Below are positions 52,780-60,792 of a stretch of DNA of 64,000 nucleotides, in pieces. Positions within the stretch are counted from its first letter, which is position 1, and each line of letters starts with the position of its first letter. Made by a program: the position numbers and the translations under genes. Source of the DNA: Bacteroidaceae bacterium (GTDB taxonomy: Bacteria > Bacteroidota > Bacteroidia > Bacteroidales > Bacteroidaceae); NCBI GenBank assembly GCA_017645305.1, contig JAGCPD010000003.1, positions 62,001 to 126,000 of the forward strand, read 5' to 3'. A model generated the notes under the pieces. That model saw only the letters and a list, made by a program, of their open reading frames with translations. It did no database searches and was not told the origin of the DNA.

Positions 52780-54938
52780 ACCATTGCAGTAAAGGCATTC
52801 AAGGCCTCTATCACACGCTTCACCTGCCCCTCTGTCATCACGGGCGAAATGGGAAGCGATAATATTTCCCTGTGTATGCGTTCCGATATGCGGAACTTTT
52901 CATTATTCCATTCCTTATAAGCCCTCTGCAGATGAGGGGGAACAGGATAATGCACCACCGTTTGTATATCCTTTTGTTTCAGGTATTCAGCCAGTTCGTC
53001 ACGTTTAGGGCATCTCACGGGATAAATGTGATAAACGTTCTCTTCGGCATTCTGTGCAACCACAGGCTTTGTTATCAGCGGATTCACGATACCCTCATCA
53101 TACATACGTGCTATTTCTCGCCTGCGTTCATTATCGTTATCCAAGAAGGGCAACTTTACACATAGCACAGCGGCCTGAATCTCATCCATACGGCTATTAC
53201 GGCCTTTGTACTCATTTATGTACTTCTCCGAACTGCCATAGTTAGCCATAGTGCGTACAATACGTGCCAGTTCTTCATCATTGGTCGTCACACATCCGGC
53301 ATCACCCAACGCCCCCAAGTTCTTGCCGGGATAGAAACTGATGCCAGCCGCATCACACAGGTTACCCGCCATTCTGCCTTTGTAACGTACGCCATGTGCC
53401 TGCGCAACATCCTCCACCACTTTCAGCCCATGCTTTTGGGCGATGGCGTTAATTGCATCCATATCGCACACCCTCCCATACAGATGTACGGGCAGAATAA
53501 CCCTTGTTTTTGCAGTTATCAGAGGCTCTATCAGAGTAGCATCCATCAGATAGTCCTGCAAATGAGGCTCACAGAGTACAGGTTTCAGTCCCGCATAAGT
53601 AACCGACAGAATGGTAGCGATGTATGTGTTCGAAGGCACTATCACCTCGTCACCGTCTTTCCACCCCAACATCTCTTTATAGGCCAAAAGAATCAGGGCC
53701 AGCGCTTCCAGTCCGTTGCCTACAGGCACACAGTATCTGCTTCCGCAGTAGTCGGCAAAAAGTTTGGAAAAACGCTCATTCTCCTTACCCAACAGATACC
53801 ACCCGCTCCTGACAACACGCGTTACCTCACTGCTAAGTTCCGGTTCAAATTTCTCGTTTACCAGTTTCAAGTCCAGATATTTCACCGTCTCGCTTTGTAC
53901 GCTGCGCACATTGCCCGTCATTTTATCAATTTGCGAATTGTGCAAATCTATCTCGTACGTGTCGTAGCATACGGCTCTGCCGCCAAATCCCTCTTTTTGG
54001 AAAATCAATCCCTCGTTCAGGAATTGTCCGTCATTTTCATTGCTGGTACCCATATCCAGGTACTCCATTTGCTTGTAACGCTCATTTATCAGGTGTTTGA
54101 ACAGCAAGTCCAACGCTCCGTATTCCCTACCCTCGTCGCCGGCAGCAATATATTGCACATGCGCAACCTGCCGGCTTTCAAATATCACAGTACCCGCAAC
54201 AATATGGTCTTCGTGCCATACCACATATACCTTAATGTTTTTGGGGAACAAGCTCATAAGAAGCTGTATCTCCTGATACGTATGCACAGGTTTGCTGTTA
54301 TGGTGTGTCATCAGGACATCCTCCAACAAATTCCAAAACTCCAGCAGACCAGCCTCATCATTTTCTGATATGTGACCCAGATAGCAACCGTGATCTACAG
54401 CCTTCTTGGCCTGTCTTGTCCGCAGCGTACGCATCTTCAGTGTATTATGCTGGTTTATGGCTGTGCTAACCAGTCTTCTTTTCAGTTGGGCACCTGCACG
54501 AAAGAGTGCATACAAATCTTCATCGCTAGGGTATGCACTATAAATATAAGGTATTGGCTTATAGAACACCTTAACCACCTGCATATAGTCGCGATAGTAG
54601 CAAAGAACCTCCTGCATAATAGCCAGAACCTCCATCTGAGTCACCTCGGGCAACACTATCAAACCACCGTATGTAAGTCCCTGATGCGAATAGACACATT
54701 TCGTATGCTCATCATAGTTAGCCGGGAATACAGCAACAAGGTCCTTGGTTGTCATACGGCTCTCCTTATATTCATCATCGGGCGATACACCGTCATACAC
54801 TAACAGCGAACAGTCAAAGAACCTGTCACTGTGATAATCCATGAAGTTACGCTGTAGCAAGAAGGTACCGTTCTTAGATTCCTGCACAAACGCATCCCAT
54901 ACGTCTTTCCTATTAATAGAATAAGGTATTAAAGTCAT
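52776..54938 (-). CDS. GNAT acyltransferase-DegT aminotransferase fusion (FdtB-like)
   Basis: This 720-residue protein joins two enzymes. Residues 1-340 form a FemAB/GNAT-type acyltransferase ([46 protein letters not shown]). Residues about 355-720 form a DegT/DnrJ/EryC1 PLP aminotransferase ([34 protein letters not shown], and [14 protein letters not shown] with the PLP Lys). With the FdtA-like ketoisomerase encoded just upstream it could make and acylate a dTDP-3-amino-3,6-dideoxyhexose such as Fuc3N or Qui3N. In the described pathway FdtB and the acetyltransferase FdtC are separate, so the fusion is notable. Sugar and acyl donor are inferred. Confidence 0.85.
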   Translation of the reverse strand: MTLIPYSINRKDVWDAFVQESKNGTFLLQRNFMDYHSDRFFDCSLLVYDGVSPDDEYKESRMTTKDLVAVFPANYDEHTKCVYSHQGLTYGGLIVLPEVTQMEVLAIMQEVLCYYRDYMQVVKVFYKPIPYIYSAYPSDEDLYALFRAGAQLKRRLVSTAINQHNTLKMRTLRTRQAKKAVDHGCYLGHISENDEAGLLEFWNLLEDVLMTHHNSKPVHTYQEIQLLMSLFPKNIKVYVVWHEDHIVAGTVIFESRQVAHVQYIAAGDEGREYGALDLLFKHLINERYKQMEYLDMGTSNENDGQFLNEGLIFQKEGFGGRAVCYDTYEIDLHNSQIDKMTGNVRSVQSETVKYLDLKLVNEKFEPELSSEVTRVVRSGWYLLGKENERFSKLFADYCGSRYCVPVGNGLEALALILLAYKEMLGWKDGDEVIVPSNTYIATILSVTYAGLKPVLCEPHLQDYLMDATLIEPLITAKTRVILPVHLYGRVCDMDAINAIAQKHGLKVVEDVAQAHGVRYKGRMAGNLCDAAGISFYPGKNLGALGDAGCVTTNDEELARIVRTMANYGSSEKYINEYKGRNSRMDEIQAAVLCVKLPFLDNDNERRREIARMYDEGIVNPLITKPVVAQNAEENVYHIYPVRCPKRDELAEYLKQKDIQTVVHYPVPPHLQRAYKEWNNEKFRISERIHREILSLPISPVMTEGQVKRVIEALNAFTAMV

Positions 54939-55363
54939 TCTGCTGCCAACTTCTTAAATTCGTTATAATCATGAATATAATCATCGGCATCGTAAGGTTC
55001 CGAAGCCAGGCTGACACAGGCAGCATTAGGTGTGAAATCATAGAGCTTGCACCACACAAGGGGTGGAATCAATATCCCCACATGGGGAGCATTCATCTCC
55101 AACACCACTTTGTCTATGCCATCATCCACTTCCATTTTAAAGCTACCCCCCAAAGGGAAAATAGCCATGGAACATGTTCTGTGCGCATGATTGCCCCTGC
55201 TCAGGCCGTCTGTTATGTCGTAGGTCCAGAAGACACGTTCAATCTTGAAGGGTATATGCTTCTCACACTCTCCAAAAGCCAGTGCCCCACGATTGTCGGC
55301 AATAAGGGGCAACGCTATCATCCTGCACCCTTTAGGCAATTTAAGCTGTGTATTTATATCCAT
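54935..55363 (-). CDS. FdtA/QdtA-like dTDP-4-oxo-6-deoxyhexose 3,4-ketoisomerase
   Basis: This 142-residue single-domain cupin resembles WxcM/FdtA enzymes, which shift the keto group from C4 to C3 of dTDP-4-dehydro-6-deoxyglucose. Visible family features are [21 protein letters not shown], split as LAFGEC and [11 protein letters not shown], then SRGNHAHRT with the conserved His residues, and [11 protein letters not shown]. Its stop overlaps the start of the fused aminotransferase gene by four bases, so both are made together. rmlA and rmlB, needed for the dTDP-sugar precursor, are not in the window. Confidence 0.88.
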   Translation of the reverse strand: MDINTQLKLPKGCRMIALPLIADNRGALAFGECEKHIPFKIERVFWTYDITDGLSRGNHAHRTCSMAIFPLGGSFKMEVDDGIDKVVLEMNAPHVGILIPPLVWCKLYDFTPNAACVSLASEPYDADDYIHDYNEFKKLAAE

Positions 55364-55381
55364 CGCTCATTAATTTTATGA

Positions 55382-55389
55382 CAAAGGTA
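55382..55389 (-). promoter_or_regulatory. Promoter -7 element of the fdtA-like operon
   Basis: The minus strand reads TACCTTTG, 18 bases before the ATG. Confidence 0.55.
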
Positions 55390-55589
55390 CGATTAAGTGA
55401 GAATAATACAAAATAAAACAGCTTTTATTTTTATTGTCGAACGGAACGGACAGGGAATGCAATGATAAGATAAAGTGAACGGAACACAAATAATTCTCAT
55501 TTTCATTCCTAAACGTGAATATCATCGGGATTTTATCTCAAAAAAACAAAAAAATACCGAAAACGTTTGCGCGATTCAGAAAAAACGTT

Positions 55590-55597
55590 TACCTTTG
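55590..55597 (+). promoter_or_regulatory. Promoter -7 element of tRNA-Ser/tRNA-Glu
   Basis: TACCTTTG lies about 50 bases before tRNA-Ser. No second promoter is seen before tRNA-Glu, so the two are likely co-transcribed. Confidence 0.6.
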
Positions 55598-55649
55598 CAC
55601 CGCATTTGAGAAAAAGAGCTGGCTAACAGTTCTAGACGGGATGCCGGAA

Positions 55650-55739
55650 GGAAGTTTGGGTGAGTGGCTGAAACCACCAGTTTGCTAAACTGACGTGCGG
55701 GTTACCGTACCGGGGGTTCGAATCCCCCAGCTTCCGCCA
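55650..55739 (+). tRNA. tRNA-Ser (GCT)
   Basis: Class II tRNA with acceptor GGAAGTT/AGCTTCC, anticodon loop TGCTAAA (GCT), a long variable arm and T loop TTCGAAT. Discriminator G is followed by an encoded CCA, unlike the other tRNAs in this window. Confidence 0.95.
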
Positions 55740-55762
55740 GAGAACCTTCTCAAAATGCACAT

Positions 55763-55834
55763 GGCGCTTTCGTCTAGCGGCTAGGACACATGCCTCTCAC
55801 GCATGGAACACGGGTTCGATTCCCGTAGGCGCTA
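55763..55834 (+). tRNA. tRNA-Glu (CTC)
   Basis: Acceptor GGCGCTT/AGGCGCT with a terminal G-T wobble as in other Bacteroidales tRNA-Glu, anticodon loop CTCTCAC (CTC), T loop TTCGATT. CCA is not encoded. Confidence 0.94.
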
Positions 55835-55856
55835 CAATAGATCAAAAATGACAAAT

Positions 55857-55899
55857 CAAGAGCTTGAGTCAATCACGACTTTGAGCTCTTGTTTTTTTT
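55857..55899 (+). terminator. Terminator of tRNA-Ser/tRNA-Glu unit
   Basis: An extended stem CAAGAGCT...AGCTCTTG is followed by eight T. Confidence 0.9.
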
Positions 55900-56143
55900 G
55901 TTATTGCACTCTGCGTAACACATTGATAATCAAGGCTTCATCCATCCGACTTGTAGTCTACTGGCAAGGTTAATTTTATGTTTAACCTGCGGGTGCGCAG
56001 ACTGAGACATAGATGCGAAATTGGACATGTTTGGAATGGATAATTGATAATTGATAATTGACAATTAGACTATAGGCTTAACAAAAAAAACTCCGCTATT
56101 CTTTATGAACGGCGGAGGGATGTATAGTATTTTAGAACCTATA
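55900..56143. other. Intergenic region with 7-bp tandem repeat
   Basis: Together with the terminator, about 300 gene-free bases follow tRNA-Glu. GATAATT is repeated three times at 56039-56060. Nothing else is recognised. Confidence 0.5.
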
Positions 56144-56464
56144 TTACCAAAGAGCGACACGTCCCATCGAACCTAAGTCCAAGGCTGCTGTCTTGACACC
56201 TAAAGCTTTGAACGCTCTTACGATGGTGGAGAAGGTAATGCTCTTGCCACTTTCAATCTTTGATATCTGAGCTTCCTGAACACCCATTCGTTCGCCCAGT
56301 TGTTTCTGGGTGAGATTCTGCTGCTGACGTGTTTGCTTGATGGCTTCACCTATCTGATAGGCTTCTATTTCGGCTTTTAGACGTGCTTCAAATTCGTTGC
56401 GTGCTGCTGTTCCCTTTTTTCCGATAACGGTATTCAGCATTTCCTCATGTGTATGTAGCTTCAT
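56144..56464 (-). CDS. HigA-like XRE antitoxin
   Basis: This 106-residue protein has an N-terminal helical arm (1-40) and a helix-turn-helix of the XRE/Cro type (about 42-95: IKQTRQQQNLTQKQLGERMG, then ISKIESGKSITFSTIVRAF). Such proteins neutralise HigB-type toxins and repress the operon. It follows the toxin gene with a four-base overlap. Toxin-first order is typical of higBA. Confidence 0.88.
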   Translation of the reverse strand: MKLHTHEEMLNTVIGKKGTAARNEFEARLKAEIEAYQIGEAIKQTRQQQNLTQKQLGERMGVQEAQISKIESGKSITFSTIVRAFKALGVKTAALDLGSMGRVALW

Positions 56465-56808
56465 TTCTTTTGTTGTTTTTTGTCGTTAAAATATTCCTTT
56501 CGCATTGCCTCTGCCTTGGCTATCTCCTTGGCAGGTGTTTTCTGAGTTTTCTTGATAAAGCCGTGTGTGGCAATTACCAAAGTGTCCTTTTCCGTATCCC
56601 AAAAGGCTAAGAGCCGATATTTAATACCATTGTATAGAGTACGGAACTCCCATATTTCTGTGCCTTCCAACTTCTTGAAGAGTTCATTGTCCGTAATGAC
56701 CATGCTCTTTGAGATGTTATAGGCTATTTTTTCTTTTGCTTTCTGTGGCAGTGAATTGATGAAGGCTAAAGCCTCGTCGGAATATACCACATGGAATCTC
56801 TCGTTCAT
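56461..56808 (-). CDS. HigB/RelE-type mRNA interferase toxin (Gp49-like)
   Basis: This 115-residue protein has the RelE-fold sequence of the phage-derived Gp49-like/HigB family: FHVVYSDEALAFINSLP, ELFKKLEGTEIWEFRTLYNG, KYRLLAFWD and VIATHGFIKKTQKTP. It would cut mRNA on the ribosome when not bound by the antitoxin. The ATG at 56808 is chosen because the promoter (56832-56839, minus strand) lies 24 bases upstream. The antitoxin gene follows with an ATGA overlap. Confidence 0.9.
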   Translation of the reverse strand: MNERFHVVYSDEALAFINSLPQKAKEKIAYNISKSMVITDNELFKKLEGTEIWEFRTLYNGIKYRLLAFWDTEKDTLVIATHGFIKKTQKTPAKEIAKAEAMRKEYFNDKKQQKK

Positions 56809-56831
56809 TCTTGTTTTGATAGTTTGCGATG

Positions 56832-56839
56832 CAAAGATA
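56832..56839 (-). promoter_or_regulatory. Promoter -7 element of higBA-like operon
   Basis: The minus strand reads TATCTTTG. Confidence 0.6.
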
Positions 56840-56905
56840 TACAAACTTTCCAAAAAAGGAAAGATAATTTAGAAAAAATATATTCAAGATTAGAAAAATA
56901 ATATG

Positions 56906-56913
56906 TATTTTTG
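56906..56913 (+). promoter_or_regulatory. Promoter -7 element of umuD copy 1
   Basis: TATTTTTG lies 18 bases before the ATG. No LexA-like operator could be recognised. Confidence 0.5.
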
Positions 56914-56930
56914 CATCAAAATAAAATGAT

Positions 56931-57365
56931 ATGTCTAACATAAAGATTATAAAGGGTGAGTTTGATAAGGAGCTGGCGCTGCCGATAGCACCAGACATTA
57001 AGGCGGGATTTCCATCACCTGCAGGGGACTACCTGCATGAGAGCCTGGACTTTAACCGCGACCTAATACGGCATCCAGAAGCGACCTACTACGGACATGT
57101 GGAGGGTGACAGCATGGAGGATGCCGGAATATGCCACGGCGACATTGCGGTTATTGACCGCTCTGTGGAGCCACAGCATAACGATGTAGTGGTTGGCTAC
57201 ATCAATGGGGAGTTCACAATTAAGTACCTCGACCTTACCCATAAGAATGATGGGTATATAGAACTGCGTCCGGCCAACAAGAAATACAAACCCATCCGCA
57301 TAGAAGAGAGCGACGAGTTTGAAGTATGGGGTGTTGTAGTCTGGACGATTAAGTGCTGGCATTGA
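56931..57365 (+). CDS. umuD: UmuD-like S24 auto-protease, copy 1
   Basis: UmuD is a LexA-fold protein that cleaves itself during the SOS response and then activates polymerase V. The 144-residue protein has the cleavage site KAGFPSP (between Ala25 and Gly26), nucleophile Ser61 in GDSMEDAG and general-base Lys98 in NGEFTIKY. Positions match Escherichia coli UmuD almost exactly. No DNA-binding domain is present. umuC is not adjacent; a short membrane protein frame follows instead. A second, very similar copy lies at 63089. Confidence 0.92.
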   Translation: MSNIKIIKGEFDKELALPIAPDIKAGFPSPAGDYLHESLDFNRDLIRHPEATYYGHVEGDSMEDAGICHGDIAVIDRSVEPQHNDVVVGYINGEFTIKYLDLTHKNDGYIELRPANKKYKPIRIEESDEFEVWGVVVWTIKCWH

Positions 57366-57370
57366 AAAGA

Positions 57371-57580
57371 ATGGAATATGCTCTAATTATCATAGGTGTC
57401 CTTTTGATTATCTACGGCACGTCGGAAGGCATCATAGACCACGACCTGCGTAGTGATGGTACAATAGTAGATGACTGCAAAACTAAGGAAAATCGTATAT
57501 TCGCGTTAAGAAATTACAAATTGCATTTTTTTTGTAAAAAAGTACATTCAAGTTACCAGAGTATATCAGGAAAATATTAA
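57371..57580 (+). CDS. Possible small membrane protein after umuD
   Basis: Starting five bases after the umuD stop, this 69-codon frame encodes one membrane segment (residues 3-16, YALIIIGVLLIIYG) and a polar region (SEGIIDHDLRSDGTIVDDC). The last 25 residues fall in AT-rich sequence that also holds the next promoter (57578-57585), so the true end may have been lost. No family is recognised. Confidence 0.35.
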   Translation: MEYALIIIGVLLIIYGTSEGIIDHDLRSDGTIVDDCKTKENRIFALRNYKLHFFCKKVHSSYQSISGKY

Positions 57581-57585
57581 CTTTG
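57578..57585 (+). promoter_or_regulatory. Promoter -7 element of DUF4143 ATPase gene
   Basis: TAACTTTG lies about 40 bases before the ATG at 57626. Confidence 0.5.
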
Positions 57586-57625
57586 CGGACAAAATCTGTG
57601 GATTACCACAAAAAATGTCTGCAAC

Positions 57626-58882
57626 ATGATATTCAAAAGGCAAAAATATCTTGATAAGCTGATTGCCGGACAAGGGAACGGACTGGTGAAGATTGTTACC
57701 GGCGGTCACAGATGCGGAAAGTCATTTCTGCTGTTTAACATCTTCCATAAGCATTTAATTTCCAATGGTGTGAGCGAAGACCACATCCTAGAACTGTCGC
57801 TTGATGACAGGAAGAGCAAGCCACTCCGTGACCCCGATGCATTGTTGGCATATATTGATGAGCGTGTGAATCAAGACGGACGCACTTACTATGTCATTCT
57901 TGATGAGATACAATTTGTTGAAGATTTCGTGGAAGTATTGCTTAGCCTGATGCACACTCCCAATGTTGAGGTCTATGTGTCCGGCTCCAATTCCAAGTTC
58001 CTTTCCAAGGATGTTGTTACGGAGTTCCGCGGACGTGGTGACGAGATACGTGTCTGGCCCTTATCTTTTGCAGAATACTATGAGGAATTAGGTGGTGACC
58101 GTACCATGGCATGGCGTGAATACTACACCTTCGGCGGTCTGCCTCAAGTTGCACTGATTAAAGAGCATGAGAAGAAGATAGAGTTTCTTCAAGGCATGTA
58201 TGAACTCACTTATTTGCGAGACATCATTGAGCGCAATCACCTACGTAATGCAGAGGGTATGCGCCAGTTGGTACAGATTCTATCCTCCGGCATAGGAGCT
58301 TCCACGAACCCCAAACGCATCAGCAATACGTTTCTGTCGGTAGAGGGCGTTAACATATCTCATAACACCGTCAAAGAGTATATCGGCTATCTTCAAGATG
58401 CTTTTCACATTGAAGAAGCATTGCGCTATGATGTGAAAGGCCGTAAATACATCGGGTCGGAAAGTAAATACTACTTTGGCGACATGGGACTTCGCGGTGC
58501 TATCCTCAATTTCCGTCAGCAGGAAGAAAATCACATCATGGAGAATGTCATCTACAATGAACTTCGGATGAGAGGCTTCCTTGTAGATGTCGGCATGATA
58601 GAATCATGGAAAAAAGATGCAAACAATCATAATGTGCGCCGCAACCTTGAAATCGACTTTGTTGCCAACAAGGGCAACCAACGTTATTATATCCAGTCGG
58701 CTTTTGCCATCAACAACGACGAAAAGAAAGAGCAGGAAGAAGCATCTTTGAAAGCCATCAAGGACGCTTTCAAAAGAGTTGTCGTTTTGCATGACGATAT
58801 TATGCCATACCATGATGATAATGGATTCCTTATTATTGGATTGATAGATTTTCTCCTCAATCCCAATAGTCTCGATTTATGA
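57626..58882 (+). CDS. AAA-type ATPase with C-terminal DUF4143
   Basis: This 418-residue cytoplasmic protein has a P-loop ATPase (residues 1-190) with Walker A GGHRCGKS, Walker B YVILDEIQFV and sensor-like VSGSNSKFLS. It is followed by the DUF4143 domain (about 215-400), which resembles a PD-(D/E)xK nuclease fold (ENVIYNELRMRG, LEIDFVANKG). This architecture is abundant in gut Bacteroidota, and its role is unknown. An N-terminal relic of a related ATPase lies at 60170-60310. Confidence 0.9.
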   Translation: MIFKRQKYLDKLIAGQGNGLVKIVTGGHRCGKSFLLFNIFHKHLISNGVSEDHILELSLDDRKSKPLRDPDALLAYIDERVNQDGRTYYVILDEIQFVEDFVEVLLSLMHTPNVEVYVSGSNSKFLSKDVVTEFRGRGDEIRVWPLSFAEYYEELGGDRTMAWREYYTFGGLPQVALIKEHEKKIEFLQGMYELTYLRDIIERNHLRNAEGMRQLVQILSSGIGASTNPKRISNTFLSVEGVNISHNTVKEYIGYLQDAFHIEEALRYDVKGRKYIGSESKYYFGDMGLRGAILNFRQQEENHIMENVIYNELRMRGFLVDVGMIESWKKDANNHNVRRNLEIDFVANKGNQRYYIQSAFAINNDEKKEQEEASLKAIKDAFKRVVVLHDDIMPYHDDNGFLIIGLIDFLLNPNSLDL

Positions 58883-59008
58883 TATATAATTATCAGGAAC
58901 TGTTCGTTTCGGTGCTCCGGCTATACCGCCTGAGCACACATAATGTGATTTTGCGCGAAATACCATCAAAAAAAGACCTGTTATGCGTTGATTTAGCCCG
59001 TTTTTTCT

Positions 59009-59016
59009 TACTTTTG
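59009..59016 (+). promoter_or_regulatory. Promoter -7 element of GH43 gene
   Basis: TACTTTTG lies 34 bases before the ATG at 59051. Confidence 0.5.
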
Positions 59017-59050
59017 TAACAGGAAACAGACAATCATAATCAACGAACTC

Positions 59051-60133
59051 ATGAAAAGAAATTTATTAGCCGCCATTATAACTTGCCTGGCCAGCCTGAG
59101 TGCCTATACCCAGAGTCTGGAGCACGCAGTGAATGAAGGAGTGCTGTTGCAATTGCGTAAAGACATCAGTCATATTAAATCCGACAGCACCTATGCCATG
59201 AATCCCGTGACGAACTTCGATTGTCCCGACCCCTCGATTGTGAAGATAGACGGATGGTTCTACTGCTTCAAAACGGGCTATCCCATCAAGATATACCGCA
59301 GTCAGAACCTCTGCAACTGGACCTATTATCGCGACATGTTCCCAGGCCCCACCCCACACGATCCCTACGGCGACGGCAAACTGGACCCCATGCATACCGG
59401 TGCCGGCAGTCAGAACATCAACTACTGGGCACCCAGTCCTGCACTCATCAATGGCAAACTGGTGGTATATCTGACCCTTTTCGTCTCGATGGAGAACGAC
59501 CGCCAGGTGGTTTGTGTGGCAGATGACATAGACAGCCCGTTCCACTATGTGAACACGCTGAACGTAGGAACGCCAGAGCATCCCACACCCCAGGACGGAC
59601 AGTACTTCCTCAACGACGACGGCCGCCATTATCTCGTCTATGGCGATGTAAACAGCAAGGGCAACTACATCCGCGAACTGGATAAAGACGGCACTCATTA
59701 CGCCAAGGGAAGCGAACCGCACTACATCACAACAGCCTACGAAGGGGGCTACATCTACAAGTACAAAGGATTGTACTACTTCTATTGCTCCAAGAACCAC
59801 TTCAACAACCACGAATACACACTGTGTCTGAGCACCTCGGAGAACCTCTTCTCGGGTTGGAGCGAGCCGCAGCCGGTATTGACGTCAGAGAGTCCCGATG
59901 CCATACTGAACGGAGCAGGACACAACGGAGAAATCATCACGGACAAGGATGGGCGCATGTTTATGATAATGCACGCACATTGCGAAGGGCTAATCCCACG
60001 TCGTGGCGACTATCGTCCCCGTCCCATGATACTGATGGAACTGAAGGACATCAACGGCCGTCTCACCTTTGTAGATCTGAAGGGTAACCCTACTACCCAC
60101 CCAACCTGGTTTGTCAGAACCCCACAGTTTTAG
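59051..60133 (+). CDS. Secreted GH43 family glycoside hydrolase
   Basis: This 360-residue protein has a signal peptide (1-20, ending AYTQ) and a five-bladed beta-propeller typical of GH43. CPDPSIVKIDGWFYCF carries the catalytic base Asp. Blade repeats APSPALINGKLVVYL and EGGYIYKYKGLYYFYCS (quoted in part) and GHNGEIITDKDGR follow. GH43 enzymes are mostly arabinofuranosidases or xylosidases; the exact substrate is not predictable. No SusCD pair is adjacent, so it is not part of a visible polysaccharide utilisation locus. Confidence 0.88.
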   Translation: MKRNLLAAIITCLASLSAYTQSLEHAVNEGVLLQLRKDISHIKSDSTYAMNPVTNFDCPDPSIVKIDGWFYCFKTGYPIKIYRSQNLCNWTYYRDMFPGPTPHDPYGDGKLDPMHTGAGSQNINYWAPSPALINGKLVVYLTLFVSMENDRQVVCVADDIDSPFHYVNTLNVGTPEHPTPQDGQYFLNDDGRHYLVYGDVNSKGNYIRELDKDGTHYAKGSEPHYITTAYEGGYIYKYKGLYYFYCSKNHFNNHEYTLCLSTSENLFSGWSEPQPVLTSESPDAILNGAGHNGEIITDKDGRMFMIMHAHCEGLIPRRGDYRPRPMILMELKDINGRLTFVDLKGNPTTHPTWFVRTPQF

Positions 60134-60169
60134 GGTGCTTTAGCAATCACATAAAAGGGTTAGCATAAA

Positions 60170-60310
60170 ATGTACAGAAGAAAGATTGAAAACATACTCC
60201 AGTCATGGTTGGAAGACACCTCTCACAAACCGATAGTTGTGAAAGGTGTACGAGAGTGTGGAAAGACGAGCAACTACGTACTTTGCCTCTGTATATGGCA
60301 TTTCTGTTGA
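60170..60310 (+). pseudogene. Truncated AAA-ATPase (DUF4143-type) N-terminus
   Basis: A 46-residue frame begins MYRRKIENILQSWLE and contains KPIVVKGVRECGKTS, the start and Walker A of ATPases of the DUF4143 class. It then loses frame and stops. The rest of the ATPase is absent, since a rhodanese gene begins 40 bases later. It is a decayed fragment, distinct in sequence from the intact gene at 57626. Confidence 0.8.
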
Positions 60311-60349
60311 CAGAAGTGGAACGGTATCATAGAACTAAATGAATCTATT

Positions 60350-60745
60350 ATGAAAAGACTATTTATTTTACTGATAGCAGCATTGGGATTAACAACAGCT
60401 TGTTGCCGGCAAGAATTCGAGAACACAGACCCAGAAGGTTTTGCTTCGCTGATAGCAGATACATCAATAATTGTACTTGATGTCCGAACTGTAGAGGAAT
60501 ATGAGGACGGCCATATAGCCAAAGCAATCAATATTGATGTCAAAAAGGACGACTTTGCGAAAAAGGCAAAAGCCACTCTTCCCAAGAACAAAACCATTGC
60601 CGTATATTGTCGAAGCGGAAGACGTTCGGCTAATGCTGCAGAACTCCTAGCCAAGAAAGGTTACAAGTGTGTAAATCTGTATGGCGGCATCCTGGCATGG
60701 ATTGAAAACGGCAAGCCTGTGGTTCAGGAGGGAGGGAAGATATAA
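60350..60745 (+). CDS. Rhodanese-domain lipoprotein
   Basis: This 131-residue protein has a signal peptide with lipobox LTTAC (Cys18) and a single rhodanese domain (about 30-125). The motif VLDVRTVEEYEDGHI and the active-site loop CRSGRRSANAAELL (catalytic Cys in AVYC) are intact. GYKCVNLYGGILAWIENGKPV closes the domain in separate strands. It may handle sulfane sulfur or act as a thiol redox partner in the periplasm. It converges with the GH109 gene. Confidence 0.88.
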   Translation: MKRLFILLIAALGLTTACCRQEFENTDPEGFASLIADTSIIVLDVRTVEEYEDGHIAKAINIDVKKDDFAKKAKATLPKNKTIAVYCRSGRRSANAAELLAKKGYKCVNLYGGILAWIENGKPVVQEGGKI

Positions 60746-60792
60746 CGTATTTTTCTGACAGAATGATACCTTACCCGTATAATTGAGGCTGT

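Noticed and set aside
53394..54368. 324-codon plus-strand open frame opposite the GNAT-aminotransferase gene
   Set aside because: It is antisense to conserved catalytic motifs and has no protein-like pattern.
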